A stretch of DNA of 64,000 nt, taken from positions 125,001 through 189,000 of the forward strand of contig NZ_CP125619.1 of the NCBI RefSeq assembly GCF_030053115.1. Reading direction: 5' to 3'. Shown here piece after piece: positions 1 to 10,708 of this stretch (the first letter of the stretch is position 1; the number at the start of each line of letters is the position of its first letter). This DNA is from Pseudomonas svalbardensis. Its GTDB lineage: Bacteria > Pseudomonadota > Gammaproteobacteria > Pseudomonadales > Pseudomonadaceae. Below the pieces are notes generated by a model that worked only from the letters and a program-made list of their open reading frames with translations, was not told the DNA's origin and did no database searches. The translations under genes were made by a program, and so were the position numbers.

Positions 1-1437
<1,437 letters not shown>

Positions 1438-1591
1438 TATAACACCCAAGCAATTTGCTGACCTGAAGAGGCACCAGATTGCGGTGTGTGAAGACGACAC
1501 AAGTCGAAAATTCGCAACGCAACACACAAATCTATCACCTGCCCATTCGCTGGAGCGTGATCCGCAAGGAGAACGACCTGGCTACCGAATT

Positions 1592-1709
1592 TCTTGACGA
1601 CCATAGAGCATTGGAACCACCTGATCCCATCCCGAACTCAGCAGTGAAACGATGCATCGCCGATGGTAGTGTGGGGTTTCCCCATGTGAGAGTAGGTCAT
1701 CGTCAAGAT
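1592..1709 (+). rRNA. 5S ribosomal RNA, copy 1
   Basis: A typical gammaproteobacterial 5S rRNA of about 118 nt, carrying the conserved core CCGAACTCAGCAGTGAAACG. The ends TTGACGA and TCGTCAAG pair to form the terminal helix. It lies about 150 nt after the 23S end with no tRNA between, the normal rrn layout. Its sequence is identical to the second copy 222 bp downstream. Confidence 0.97.
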
Positions 1710-1718
1710 TAAATTCCG

Positions 1719-1757
1719 AAACCCCTATCTGCGTATGCAGGTAGGGGTTTTGTTTTA
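1719..1757 (+). terminator. Rho-independent terminator after 5S copy 1
   Basis: A 14-bp stem (AAACCCCTATCTGC / GCAGGTAGGGGTTT, one G-U pair) with a GTAT loop is followed by TTTTGTTTT. Because it precedes the second 5S gene, that copy would depend on read-through or its own promoter. Confidence 0.85.
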
Positions 1758-1813
1758 GTAGAAGTCACCCATTTTGCTGGCACGTTGCGCTGTAACGGGC
1801 TGGTCACAGAATT

Positions 1814-1931
1814 TCTTGACGACCATAGAGCATTGGAACCACCTGATCCCATCCCGAACTCAGCAGTGAAACGATGCATCGCCGATGGTAGTGTGGGGTT
1901 TCCCCATGTGAGAGTAGGTCATCGTCAAGAT
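1814..1931 (+). rRNA. 5S ribosomal RNA, copy 2 (tandem duplicate)
   Basis: An exact second copy of the 5S gene, offset by 222 bp. The duplicated unit includes a little 5' flank (CTGG...GAATTTCTTGAC in both) and a 3' terminator of the same design. Extra 5S genes at the end of one rrn operon are known in several Pseudomonas genomes. Confidence 0.96.
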
Positions 1932-1940
1932 TGAATTCCG

Positions 1941-1975
1941 AAACCCCTGTCTGCTAACGCAGACAGGGGTTTTGT
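1941..1975 (+). terminator. Rho-independent terminator after 5S copy 2
   Basis: A perfect 14-bp stem (AAACCCCTGTCTGC / GCAGACAGGGGTTT) around a TAAC loop is followed by TTTTG. It ends the rRNA operon. The stem resembles the first terminator but differs at the centre, with compensating changes in both arms. Confidence 0.88.
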
Positions 1976-2058
1976 CGTTCTGGGCTCGCTAAACGCTCAG
2001 AAAAACGCCATCGCCAAACCACTACAGTGTATGCGTCCGGGCATCACGCCTTGCGTGA

Positions 2059-3606
2059 TTAAACCGGCTGCCACTTATGCGGAAGCAACCGATCGATTTC
2101 ACTCGCCCGCTGCGTCGGCAGGCGCGTGAGGACGTCCTTCAAATAAGCATACGGATCATGCCCGTTGAGCCGCGCCGACTGGATCAAGCTCATGATCGCC
2201 GCCGCCCGTTTGCCGCTGCGTAGCGAACCTGCAAAGAGCCAGTTTTTGCGACCCAACGCCCATGGTCGGATTTGGTTTTCGCACCAATTATTGTCAATGG
2301 GTACGGCCCCGTCATCGAGGTAGCGCGACAGCGCCGTCCAGCGTTTGAGGCTGTAATCCAGAGCTTTGCTTATCGCCGAGCCGTCGTGCACGATCTGGCG
2401 CTGGGCGATCATCCAGGCATGCAGAGCATCCATCACCGGTACAGCTTTTTCTTGCCATATTCGGCGGCGTAAATCCGGTTCAAGGTTGCGGGCTTCGCTC
2501 TCGATTTCGTACAGCAACTGGATGTAGCGCAAGGCCTGTTCGGCGAGCTGGCTCTTGTTGGTGGCGTGCAGTTCGAAGAACTTGCGCCGTGCATGGGCCA
2601 TGCAGCCGATCTCGGTGACGCCGAGTTCAAAGCTTGCCTTGTAGCCGCCAAAATCATCACAGACCAGCTTGCCTTTCCAGTTTCGCAGGAAGCTGCGTGC
2701 ATGCTCTCCGGCGCGGCTCGGGCTGAAGTCGTAAACGACCGCCGCCAAGTCCGAGAACTGGCTGGTGGCGTAGGCCCAGACATACGCGCGATGGGTTTTC
2801 TTTGCGCCCGGCGTAAGCATCTGCACCGGTGTTTCATCGGCATGGATTACGCCATGTTCGAGAACAGCATCGCGCAGGGCATCGAGCAGCGGCTGCAACT
2901 GCACACCACAGTTGCCGACCCATTGCGCCAAGGTCGAGCGGGCGATGACCAGACCGGCCCGACCAAAAATCGACTACTGACGATAGAGCGGTAAATGGTC
3001 GGCGAACTTTGCGATCATCACGTGGGCTAGCAGGCCGGCGGTCGGGATGCCCTTGTCGATGACCTGCGCCGGAACCGGTGCCTGGATCAGCGTTTCGCAC
3101 TGGCCGCAGACCCACTTGCCACGGATATGACGCTCGACGGTGAACACGCCTGGCGTGTAGTCGAGTTTCTCGCTGACATCCTCGCCGATACGCTTGAGGG
3201 CGCAGCCGCACTGGCAGTGGCTGTTGTCGGGTTTGTGGTGGATCAGGGTGCGCGGAAACTGCGGCGGCAAGGCGGTACGCTTGGGTTTTTGCCGAGCCTC
3301 GGTCGAAACGGGAGCGGGTTGTAGCGCTTCAAGTTCGGCTTCGATGGCTGCGATGTCAGTGTCGATCAGGTCGTCAAGCAGGCTGGCCTGATCCGGGCTC
3401 AGTTGCTCGCTGCGCTTGGCAAACTTGAAGCGCTTGAGCTGCGCGATCTCGTGGGCCAGTTTCTCGTTGACCGTTTTGTGATGGTGGATTTGCTTACCCA
3501 TCGTCTCGACTTTCTGATCGAGATTCTCGACACGCCGCATCAACTGCGCCGCCAGAGCGCGCAGTTGTTCAGGGTTTAGTTGGTCGAGGTTTGGAAGCGA
3601 AGTCAT
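2059..3606 (-). pseudogene. tnpC: IS66 transposase TnpC, interrupted by an amber codon
   Basis: Two open segments in the same frame, 3606-2977 and 2973-2059, together encode an IS66 transposase of about 515 residues. The N-terminal part has the coiled-coil/leucine-zipper region and a zinc-binding stretch (HCQCGCAL ... CGQCE). The C-terminal part has the DDE catalytic region (CDDFGGYKA, GCMAHARRKFFE) and the IS66 C-terminal domain (NWCENQIRPWALGRKNW). They are separated only by TAG at 2974-2976, between LPLYRQ and SIFGRAGLVIARS. Intact relatives read LPLYRQSRIFGRAG here, so a small local change made the stop without shifting frame. Without suppression no full transposase is made. Confidence 0.88.
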
Positions 3607-3687
3607 GCCGCCGTTTTTGCCAGAGCAAGGCTACACCGGCGATAGACTCATCGGACAATTGCACGGCCAGGCTGGCCATGGCAAGCG

Positions 3688-4023
3688 TCACACGATGGAA
3701 ATCGCGCCGCTTGGCCCAACTCTTTGCCAAGGCAAACCCAGCACCAGGGCATGCAGTTGTTCGGCACCTAATTCCATCTGAGAGCCGTGTCGAGAACCCG
3801 GCCAGAAGAACTTGCCTTGATGCAGGCGGCGCGCCGCCAGCCAAATACCCAACCCGTCGTGCACCAGCACTTTCATGCGATTGGCGCGGCGGCTGGCAAA
3901 CAGATAAGCGCAGTGCGGCTGCGCCGCACCGAACACGGCGACCACACGCGCCAGCGCGGTTTCGGTGCCGGCGCGCATGTCCATGGGCTCGGTGGCGAGC
4001 CAGATGGCGTCGATGCGGATCAT
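3688..4023 (-). CDS. tnpB: IS66 accessory protein TnpB
   Basis: A 111-residue IS66 Orf2/TnpB protein (MIRIDAIWLA... YLFASRRANRMKVL ... GKFFWPG), a small protein needed for transposition together with TnpA and TnpC. The ATG overlaps the normal tnpA stop (ATGA), the usual translational coupling in this family. In this copy the frameshift in tnpA makes the frame open through from tnpA into tnpB, so a long tnpA-tnpB fusion can be read, but the independent ATG is still present. Length is normal for the family. Confidence 0.88.
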   Translation of the reverse strand: MIRIDAIWLATEPMDMRAGTETALARVVAVFGAAQPHCAYLFASRRANRMKVLVHDGLGIWLAARRLHQGKFFWPGSRHGSQMELGAEQLHALVLGLPWQRVGPSGAISIV

Positions 4024-4338
4024 CGCAACAGGTCTCGAAGAAAGGTCGCACAGGCAGCCGCGCTGTCGGTCGGCCAGTTCACTTTGACGTGGGATTTCGA
4101 GGCAGATCATGGCCGGGGTGAAATCCGATCGTGACGCTGGCGACGGTAATGCCACCGGGATAAAGGCAGGTTGCAGGGCGACACTTTTCTGCGACTGTAG
4201 CCGAATCCACTTATGGACGAGGTTCGCGTTGAGACTGTGGCTCAGCGCGACGCTGGCGATCGAAGCGCCGGGCTGGGCACACTCTTGAATGACCTGGGCT
4301 TTGAAGGATTTGGAGTAGGAACGGCGTTGTGGCTGCAT
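4020..4338 (-). pseudogene. tnpA: IS66 TnpA, frameshifted
   Basis: It starts MQPQRRSYSKSFKAQVIQEC, the helix-turn-helix protein of IS66 elements. The expected C-terminus (VKVNWPTDSAAACATFLRDLLR and stop) is present but in another frame. From about 4095 the starting frame instead runs ELADRQRGCLCDL and continues into tnpB. The 319-nt span is not a multiple of three, which confirms an indel near CCACGTCAAAGTG. The protein made would be a TnpA-TnpB fusion of about 217 residues. Confidence 0.8.
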
Positions 4339-4464
4339 GAAATACCCGCTTAAAAGGCTAGAACTGGTGCCCACTTAAATTTAAGTGCACACCATGTCTT
4401 GGCTTTGCGGGGCTGGGTAGATGACTTGGCCGGACGCATACACCACAGTGTTCCCACAGAGACG

Positions 4465-4500
4465 ACAAAGCCTGCCCCCGGATTCAGGCGCTGGCTTTGT
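4465..4500. terminator. Hairpin between IS66 and the TonB receptor remnant
   Basis: ACAAAGCC at 4465-4472 pairs with GGCTTTGT at 4493-4500. It lies just beyond the stop of the minus-strand TonB receptor remnant and could be its terminator, but no T-run follows on that strand. Confidence 0.35.
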
Positions 4501-4515
4501 TGGAGTGATGAGTGA

Positions 4516-6266
4516 TTAGAACTGGTAGCTCACTGTCGCGGCGACATTCCGTTCTTCGCCCAAGTAGCAGAAGTTCAGGCTGGCACAGGAGGCCACGTAG
4601 GACTCATTCGTCAGGTTGTTCGCATTCAGGCGAACATCCACGCGCTTCAACCCTACTTTGCCTAAGTCGTAACCAACAGACGCATCAAACAGCGTGTAGG
4701 ACGGCACCTTCATGGTGTTTTCCGCGTCGGCCCAGCTATAGCCGACATATCGCAAGTCCACCGCTGGCCCAGTCGACCACGGTTTTGCGACGCTGGTAGT
4801 CCGCGCCCATCAGTACAGTATGTTTGGTTGCACCGGTGAAGAACTCCGCTTGCAGCATGTTATCGACAATGAATGCATGAAGCTTCTCATCGCCACCGGT
4901 AATAACGATTCAACTCATTACTGCTCGGTGTGGTCCAGCCATAGGCATAGACCTGATCCAGCTTCACCTTGGAATCGAGGTAACGGAAGTTCTGCCGTGC
5001 CGTAAACACGTCATTGAAACGGTGCTCGAATTGATAACCGAAGGACTGCTGATCACGCTGAAAGCCATCAATGCTCGGTTCTCCCTCGAAGAAGTGGGGG
5101 GAGATCCGATTCCCATTGCGCTGATGAATTGTGCCGTCGGCCGGCACGCCACCGTGATAACCACCGTACGGATCGTGTTGCAAATACGCTTGCAGGGTCA
5201 GCGAGGTGTCTTCGGTAAAATCGATGCTCACCGTAGGCGCGAGAGCGAAGCGTTTTTCTTTGTTGTGATCGAACTGTGTGTCGGACTGATCCGCCAGCCC
5301 TGTCAGGCGATAGGCAATGCGTTTGTCATCATCCACCGGGCCGCTGAAGTCGAAACCCATGCCGCGCTGACCCTGGGTGCCCACTGTGGCTTGAACCTGA
5401 TGATAGGCCTCATACAGCGGCCACTTGCTGGTCAGCGCCACCAGGCCGCCGGGTGAACTGCGACCGTAGAGCACCGATGACGGCCCTTTGAGAATATCGA
5501 CGCGCTCCAGGAAGTACGGGTCTACCTGCATGGTGCTGTAGGTGCCACTGTCCCCCATGGACTTCAAGCCATCCAGATAGATGTTATCCACAGAACCATC
5601 GTTGAAGCCGCGCAGCGCCACGTAGTCATAGCGGTGGGTTGCGCCATAAGGGTTGGTCAGCACGCCGGGGGTGTAACGCATGGCCTGGGACACGGTTTGC
5701 GAACCTTGATCGTCCATTTGCTCACGGGTTACCACAGAGACACTTTGCGAGGTTTCCAGCAACGCAGTACTGGTCTTGGTGGCGATCTGGCTATGCGTCG
5801 CGTTGTAGCCGTCCATGCTGCCCAGCGCATTGCCGAGGGCAAAGCCTTTGATGTCGGTAGTGGGCAATGCCAGCGCTTCGGTTTCGGCGACCGGGCGCAA
5901 CACGTAGCTGCTGCCATCCTGACTCACGGCCTCCAAACCCGAACCGCTGAGCAAACGTCGCAGTGCCTGGTCCGCCGAATATTCGCCCTGCACGCCTGGT
6001 GACTGAAGGCCCCCGGTTCGCGAAGGCGTCGTCGACAAGGTAATCCCCGCCTGACGCGCAAACTGGTTGAGCACATCGCGCAATGGGCCTGCGGCAATGT
6101 TGTAACGGTGGCTGCTGACCTCGCTGCCCGCTACCGCTACGCCCTGTGTCGGCAGCACGCCGACACCCAGCGCGGTAGAGAACAGCGCAGCGCGTACGGC
6201 GTAGCGCAGGACGCCTGAATCGGCGGCGAAATGAAGAGGATTCTTACTGGTGGCGCGCGCAGTCAT
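4516..6266 (-). pseudogene. TonB-dependent siderophore receptor (transducer type), frameshifted and internally deleted
   Basis: The N-terminal reading frame begins at ATG 6266 (MTARATSKN). It has a signal sequence, an STN signalling domain (YNIAAGPLRDVLNQFARQAG), the plug (SVVTREQMDDQGS, RVDILKGPSSVLYGRSSPGG) and the first barrel strands. It hits TGA after NRYYRWR near 4887. The next residues (GDEKLHAFIVDNMLQAEF ... VVDWASG) follow in a second frame, and the last strands (VDLRYVGYSWADAE ... AATVSYQF, ending in aromatic F) in a third. Compared with the usual length of about 800 residues, roughly 200-230 barrel residues between VVDWASG and LRYVGYSW are missing. The STN domain and the neighbouring sigma/anti-sigma genes mark it as a ferrichrome/pyoverdine-type signalling receptor. 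It cannot form a barrel now. Confidence 0.88.
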
Positions 6267-6354
6267 TGTAGGTTTCCGTAGGAAGTCGCTGAGGTCAGAA
6301 TTGAAGTGCTTACTGACTAAGCCGGACTTGTCCGGAAAACCCGCCAAAAATATT

Positions 6355-7368
6355 TCAGGCCTGTCGCTCCAACGTCACCCACCAGCGAGTGCGATAGCGC
6401 AGTTGCACTGGCAGGGTTTGCGGCAGGATGGCCAGCAACCTGTCGGTGTTCTCCAGGCGGAAAACCCCGGATAACCGCAAGTCAGCAATGTCCGCTGAGC
6501 ACGTCAGATAACCGTGGTGATAGCGTCCGACTTCATCAAGGAAATCCCCCAGCCGCATATTGCGAGTCACGATCAGCCCGTCGACCCAAGCACCCGCATC
6601 CATGTTCAGCGGTGGCGCCAACCTCGCCTGGTGATGATCGATCAGATAACTTTGCCCGGCCTGCACCTGGATCGGTGTGCTATCGGCGGCAAGTGGTGAA
6701 TGTATGAGGACCATGCCGCCGGTAACACTGAGCCGCGTGCAGTCGCCGTCCTGCCGCAGGATGAAACGTGCCCCGACGCCTTCATACACACCCTGGCGAC
6801 TTTGCACCCGCAGCGGTCGATCAAACCAAGATCCTTCGTCGATCCCGCCGCACGTCACGATGATTTCGCCGCGAGTCAGTTTGATCAGCCGCTGCTGCGC
6901 GTTGTAATCCAGATCCACTGCACTGGCGGTATTGAGTTCCAGTCGTGTGCCGTCGGGCAATTGGAAACCGCGCCGTTCGCCCGTGGCAGTAGCGAAATCA
7001 GAGGACCACTGTTGCCAGCCCACTGCATCCTTGCCCAGCCACGCCGCCGACCCCATCAGCAACGCACCGGACAGCAGCTTCAAGGCCTGGCGGCGTCCCA
7101 GTCCCTGAGCGCTGTTTTCCAACGTATTGAAGGCCACTTGAGCACCGGGCACTGCCCGCAGGTTGCTGCTCAACTCGGCTTGCAGCGACTGCACCCGTTG
7201 CCAGGCCAGTTCGTGTTCATGGTGTTCGGCCCGCCAGACATCGCATTGCTGACGTAGCCTGGAATTAGCCGAGTTGTTACGCAGACGCAGTAGCCAATGG
7301 ATGGCTTGTTTGACCACCTGCTGGTGCGGTTCACCGCGTCGATTCAGCGACAAGTTATCCACAGGCAT
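6355..7368 (-). CDS. FecR-family anti-sigma/sigma regulator
   Basis: A 337-residue inner-membrane regulator of an ECF sigma factor. The N-terminal cytoplasmic part carries the FecR_N/DUF4880 pattern (AIHWLLRLRNN ... CDVWRAEHHEHELAWQRV). A hydrophobic segment follows around residues 95-115 (ALKLLSGALLMGSAAW). The periplasmic FecR domain (FQLPDGTRLELNTASAVDLD ... LTRGEI) would receive the signal from the receptor STN domain. ATG 7368 overlaps the sigma-factor stop as TGATG, so the two are translationally coupled. The gene ends about 90 bp before the receptor start. It looks intact although its receptor is broken. Confidence 0.9.
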   Translation of the reverse strand: MPVDNLSLNRRGEPHQQVVKQAIHWLLRLRNNSANSRLRQQCDVWRAEHHEHELAWQRVQSLQAELSSNLRAVPGAQVAFNTLENSAQGLGRRQALKLLSGALLMGSAAWLGKDAVGWQQWSSDFATATGERRGFQLPDGTRLELNTASAVDLDYNAQQRLIKLTRGEIIVTCGGIDEGSWFDRPLRVQSRQGVYEGVGARFILRQDGDCTRLSVTGGMVLIHSPLAADSTPIQVQAGQSYLIDHHQARLAPPLNMDAGAWVDGLIVTRNMRLGDFLDEVGRYHHGYLTCSADIADLRLSGVFRLENTDRLLAILPQTLPVQLRYRTRWWVTLERQA

Positions 7369-7868
7369 CACGTTTCATACCGCAGCACATAGCAGTGATA
7401 CAGCGCGTCGGCCACATAGCGTTCCACCGAACGCAGAGACAAGCCCATCTGCTCGGCGATGTGTTTGTGGGTAAGCCCTTCGCACTGTGCCAGCAGAAAC
7501 GCCTGACGCACTTTCGGCTTCAGGCCTTCGAGCATACGGGCGATGCTTTCCAGCAACTCAAGTACCAATGCCCGCGCTTCGATGCTCGGGGTTTCGGACT
7601 GGGGCAAATGGGCGATGGTTTCCAGGTAGGCGCGTTCGATTTCTTCACGGCGCCAATGGTCGATCACCAACCCACGGGCGATCGTTCGAAGAAAGGCGCG
7701 GGGAGCCTTGAGTTCCAGGCGTTCGGTTCTGTGCAGCAGACGCACAAACGTGTCCTGAGCCAGGTCCGCCGCATCGGCTGCATTACCCAATCGCGCGCGC
7801 AGCCACGTGTTGAGCCAACCGTGATGGCTACTGTAAAGCGCCTGTACTGCAAACTCAGGTGAGGACAT
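7368..7868 (-). CDS. ECF RNA polymerase sigma factor, FecI type
   Basis: A 166-residue iron-starvation sigma factor. Region 2 is LNTWLRARLGNAADAADLAQDTFVRLL with RAFLRTIARGLVIDHWRR; region 4 is LKPKVRQAFLLAQCEGLTHKHIAEQMGLSLRSVERYVADAL. I start it at ATG 7868 (MSSPEFAVQ); an in-frame ATG upstream would add residues that run over the candidate Fur site. It would direct transcription of the receptor gene downstream of fecR when the receptor signals. The receptor is a pseudogene, so the sigma/anti-sigma pair is probably an orphan unless it answers another receptor or controls other genes. Confidence 0.92.
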   Translation of the reverse strand: MSSPEFAVQALYSSHHGWLNTWLRARLGNAADAADLAQDTFVRLLHRTERLELKAPRAFLRTIARGLVIDHWRREEIERAYLETIAHLPQSETPSIEARALVLELLESIARMLEGLKPKVRQAFLLAQCEGLTHKHIAEQMGLSLRSVERYVADALYHCYVLRYET

Positions 7869-7890
7869 GAACGCGACAGCCCGAACGTCA

Positions 7891-7915
7891 CAAATGATAA
7901 TTAGTCGCATTGTCA
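7891..7915 (-). promoter_or_regulatory. Candidate Fur box upstream of the sigma-factor gene
   Basis: The AT-rich sequence CAAATGATAATTAGTCGCATTGTCA lies 23-47 bp upstream of the chosen sigma-factor start. Its ATGATAATTA core matches about 12 of 19 positions of the Fur consensus GATAATGATAATCATTATC, and Fur control is the rule for FecI-type genes. The rest of the gap up to the chemoreceptor gene at 8183 shows no further clear feature. Confidence 0.55.
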
Positions 7916-8182
7916 TCAAGGGTTGGGGAATTTGCAACTGCCGTACGAACAACCGTCATCACAAAAAGACTGAGCAGGTGCTCTGGCACGCCGTTCGGCG
8001 GGTATCTGACAGGAATGTCGACCATTTCGTACAAACGCCTAAGTTTTCTCCGGTTTGTGCCGACAGCCTTATGAGACATGCGTGCACCAAAGTAGAGCGG
8101 CCCCAGAGCCCTGCCTGCGCTGTTACATGGAATGTTGCAACCCGGAACGCATCCCCACTTTTTGCATAAGAAGTCCCATGAA

Positions 8183-10063
8183 ATGAATCTCAAATTCAGC
8201 CATAAAATCCTTCTGGCCGCCTCCGGCGTCGTGGTGCTGGCTTTTGCGTTGTTCACTTTGTACAACGACTATCTGCAGCGAAACACCATCCGTCAAAACC
8301 TCGAATCAAGCGTCCAGCAGGCCGGCGATCTGACCGCCAGCAGCGTGCAGAACTGGATGAGTGGCCGCGTGTTGGTGCTGGAAAACCTCGCGCAGAACGT
8401 CGCCCATCAAGGTGCCAATGCCGACCTCCCGGGGCTGGTCAATCAACCGGCGCTGACCTCGAACTTCCAGTTCACCTACGTGGGCCAGGCCAACGGCGTG
8501 TTCACTCAGCGCCCGGACGCGAAGATGCCTGACGGTTACGATCCGCGTCAGCGTCCCTGGTACAAACAGGCCGTGGCTGCCGACAAGACCATGCTGACCC
8601 CGCCTTACATGGCTGCCGTCGGTGGCCTGGTGGTGACCATCGCCCTGCCGGTGAAAAAGAACGGTGAGTTGCTTGGCGTGGTCGGTGGTGACCTGAGCCT
8701 GGAAACGCTGGTGAAGATCATCAACTCGGTGGACTTCGGTGGCATCGGCCACGCATTCCTGGTCAGCGCCGACGGTCAGGTGATCGTCAGCCCGGACAAA
8801 GACCAGGTGATGAAAAATCTGAAGGACATCTACCCGAACGCCGGCGTGCGCATCGAGAAGGGTAATCAGGAAGTCACCCTGAACAAGCAGGACCGTATCC
8901 TTTCGTTTACTCCAGTCAGTGGTATGCCGAATGCCGAGTGGTACATCGGTCTGTCGATCGACAAGGACAAGGCCTACGCGCCACTCAGCCAGTTCCGCAC
9001 TTCTGCGCTGATCGCGATGTTCATCGCCGTGACGGCCATTGCCGTGCTGCTGAGCTTGCTGATCAACGTGCTGATGCGTCCGCTGACCACCATGGGCCGT
9101 GCGATGCAGGACATCGCGCAAGGTGAGGGCGACCTGACCCGACGTCTGGCCGTGGAAAGCAAAGACGAATTCGGTGAGCTGGGCGGTTCGTTCAACCAGT
9201 TCGTGGAGCGAATTCACGCGTCGATTTCCGAGGTGTCGTCGGCAACCCGCCAGGTTCACGACCTGTCGCAACGGGTGATGGCTTCGTCCAACGCTTCGAT
9301 CGTCGGTTCCGACGAGCAAAGCGCCCGCACCAATAGTGTGGCCGCGGCGATCAACCAGTTGGGCGCCGCCACCCAGGAAATCGCCCGCAACGCCGCCGAT
9401 GCTTCCCAGCACGCCAGCGGTGCGAGCGAGCAGGCCGATGACGGTCGTCAGGTGGTGGAGAAAACCATTCTGGCGATGACCGAGTTGTCGCAGAAAATCA
9501 GCCTGTCCTGCACGCAGATCGAAACCCTGAACGCCAGTACCGACAACATCGGGCACATTCTGGATGTGATTAAAGGCATCTCCCAGCAGACCAACTTGCT
9601 CGCGCTCAACGCGGCCATCGAAGCGGCCCGTGCCGGTGAAGCCGGTCGTGGTTTTGCGGTGGTGGCGGACGAGGTGCGTAACCTCGCTCACCGTACTCAG
9701 GAATCGGCGGAGGAGATCCACAAGATGATCACCTCGCTGCAGATCGGTTCTCGCGAAGCGGTGACGACCATGAACGCCAGTCAGGTCTCCAGCGAACAGA
9801 GCGTCGAAGTGGCGAACCAGGCCGGTCTGCGTCTGGTCAGCGTGACCCAGCGCATCGGCGAAATCGATGGCATGAACCAGTCGGTGGCCGCGGCGACCGA
9901 AGAGCAGACGGCGGTCGTGGAAACCCTCAACGTCGACGTCAACCAGATCAACCTGCTGAACCAGCAGAGCGTGGCCAACCTCAATGAAACGTTGAAGGAT
10001 TGCGATGCGTTGTCCCTGCAGGCGAACCGGTTGAAGCAGTTGGTCGACAGCTTCAAGATCTGA
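8183..10063 (+). CDS. Methyl-accepting chemotaxis protein, dCache amino-acid receptor type (PctA-like)
   Basis: A 626-residue chemoreceptor. It has TM1 at about residues 9-28, a periplasmic double-Cache sensor at about 35-270, TM2 at about 275-300, HAMP ([20 protein letters not shown]) and a cytoplasmic signalling domain. The signalling hairpin tip is [20 protein letters not shown]. The sensor carries the elements of the amino-acid-binding dCache motif: the Y, R and WY of [10 protein letters not shown], the Y of [10 protein letters not shown] and the D of [10 protein letters not shown]. aeruginosa PctA-C and P. fluorescens CtaA-C have the same architecture, so L-amino acids are the likely ligands. 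ATG 8183 is preferred because it begins at the first residue of the usual cytoplasmic N-tip. There is no C-terminal CheR-tethering pentapeptide. It is a single-gene unit followed by a REPIN. Confidence 0.92.
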   Translation: MNLKFSHKILLAASGVVVLAFALFTLYNDYLQRNTIRQNLESSVQQAGDLTASSVQNWMSGRVLVLENLAQNVAHQGANADLPGLVNQPALTSNFQFTYVGQANGVFTQRPDAKMPDGYDPRQRPWYKQAVAADKTMLTPPYMAAVGGLVVTIALPVKKNGELLGVVGGDLSLETLVKIINSVDFGGIGHAFLVSADGQVIVSPDKDQVMKNLKDIYPNAGVRIEKGNQEVTLNKQDRILSFTPVSGMPNAEWYIGLSIDKDKAYAPLSQFRTSALIAMFIAVTAIAVLLSLLINVLMRPLTTMGRAMQDIAQGEGDLTRRLAVESKDEFGELGGSFNQFVERIHASISEVSSATRQVHDLSQRVMASSNASIVGSDEQSARTNSVAAAINQLGAATQEIARNAADASQHASGASEQADDGRQVVEKTILAMTELSQKISLSCTQIETLNASTDNIGHILDVIKGISQQTNLLALNAAIEAARAGEAGRGFAVVADEVRNLAHRTQESAEEIHKMITSLQIGSREAVTTMNASQVSSEQSVEVANQAGLRLVSVTQRIGEIDGMNQSVAAATEEQTAVVETLNVDVNQINLLNQQSVANLNETLKDCDALSLQANRLKQLVDSFKI

Positions 10064-10094
10064 TTGAGGTCAGTTGAACCGCGTTATCGTTCAA

Positions 10095-10189
10095 TCGCGA
10101 GCAGGCTCGCTCCCACATGGAATTTTCTGTGATCACAACATTTGTGAACGACTGAAAACCCCAGTGGGAGCGAGCCTGCTCGCGATAGC
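10095..10189. repeat. REPIN (inverted pair of REP sequences)
   Basis: TCGCGAGCAGGCTCGCTCCCACA at 10095-10117 and its inverted partner at 10164-10189 enclose about 46 bp. The spacer contains TGTGAACGACTGAAA, also found in the REPIN at 20124-20220. It lies between two convergent genes. Confidence 0.9.
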
Positions 10190-10218
10190 GGTGTACCAGT
10201 CACCGCTGAACCAAAGCC

Positions 10219-10686
10219 CTACGCAAACAGCTTCAACACATTGTTCATCGAGTCATCGGCAAAGCCCTGAACGAAATCCGTGAACCCCGGCAATGCCTCG
10301 GCGCCGCCCTGTGCGGGTTCGGCGATGATGGTCCAGGTCGCTCGGGATTTGCCCGCGCCCAGCGGTTCAACACTCATCGCCGCCCACAAATTGGCCACGC
10401 CCAAGGTGTTGTAAATCGTGGTCCAGGTCATGTTCAGCGCCTGGTCATCCCGGGAGTTGAGTTGCTCGACCACCAGGTTGCCGTCCTTGAAGATTTTCTT
10501 GCGCAGGGACGACACGCCTTCGCCGGTCATCTCGATGTGCGACAGCGCCGGAATGAATTGATCGAAGCCGGCAAAGTTACCGACCACCGCCCAGACCTGC
10601 GCGGCATCCGCCGGCACTTCCACTGAAGACACGACGTGGCAGCCTTGAGGGTTTTTGATCAGGGTATCGGGTTGTAGGGTTTTCAT
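10219..10686 (-). CDS. mgoD: SRPBCC/polyketide cyclase-like protein MgoD (PvfD)
   Basis: A 155-residue single-domain START/SRPBCC protein (VVSSVEVPADAAQVWAVVGNF at residues 18-38; a long C-terminal helix near FVQGFADDSMNNVLKLF). It is the last gene of a four-gene minus-strand operon whose content and order match mgoBCAD of P. syringae and pvfABCD of P. entomophila. In those operons this member is the small cyclase-like protein with an accessory role. A good ribosome-binding site (GGAG, 7 nt before ATG) is present. The biochemical role of this member is not settled. Identity rests on operon context more than on sequence. Confidence 0.85.
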   Translation of the reverse strand: MKTLQPDTLIKNPQGCHVVSSVEVPADAAQVWAVVGNFAGFDQFIPALSHIEMTGEGVSSLRKKIFKDGNLVVEQLNSRDDQALNMTWTTIYNTLGVANLWAAMSVEPLGAGKSRATWTIIAEPAQGGAEALPGFTDFVQGFADDSMNNVLKLFA

Positions 10687-10708
10687 GGTTTTGCTCCGGT
10701 TGAGTGAA

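Larger units (their letters stand above)
2027..4443 (-). mobile_element. IS66-family insertion sequence, decayed
   Basis: The three-gene IS66 layout (tnpA-tnpB-tnpC, minus strand) is bounded by inverted repeats that match perfectly over 14 bp: GTGTATGCGTCCGG at 2027-2040 and its complement at 4430-4443. I see no convincing 8-bp target duplication in the flanks, so the ends or flanks may have been altered since insertion. tnpC has an in-frame amber codon and tnpA a frameshift, so the copy is probably unable to transpose by itself. It sits between the rrn terminator and a broken TonB receptor gene. Confidence 0.85.

Noticed and set aside
1440..1712. Small frames and a possible tRNA between 23S and 5S
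   Set aside because: No cloverleaf could be formed and the frames overlap rRNA; tRNAs normally lie between 16S and 23S, outside this window.
2019..4451. Target-site duplication around the IS66 element
   Set aside because: The 8 bp outside the two inverted repeats (CCACTACA and CACAGTGT) do not match, so no duplication is claimed.
8306..9721. A 471-codon frame antisense to the chemoreceptor gene
   Set aside because: It is a GC-rich shadow frame; the sense strand encodes a complete receptor with all expected motifs.
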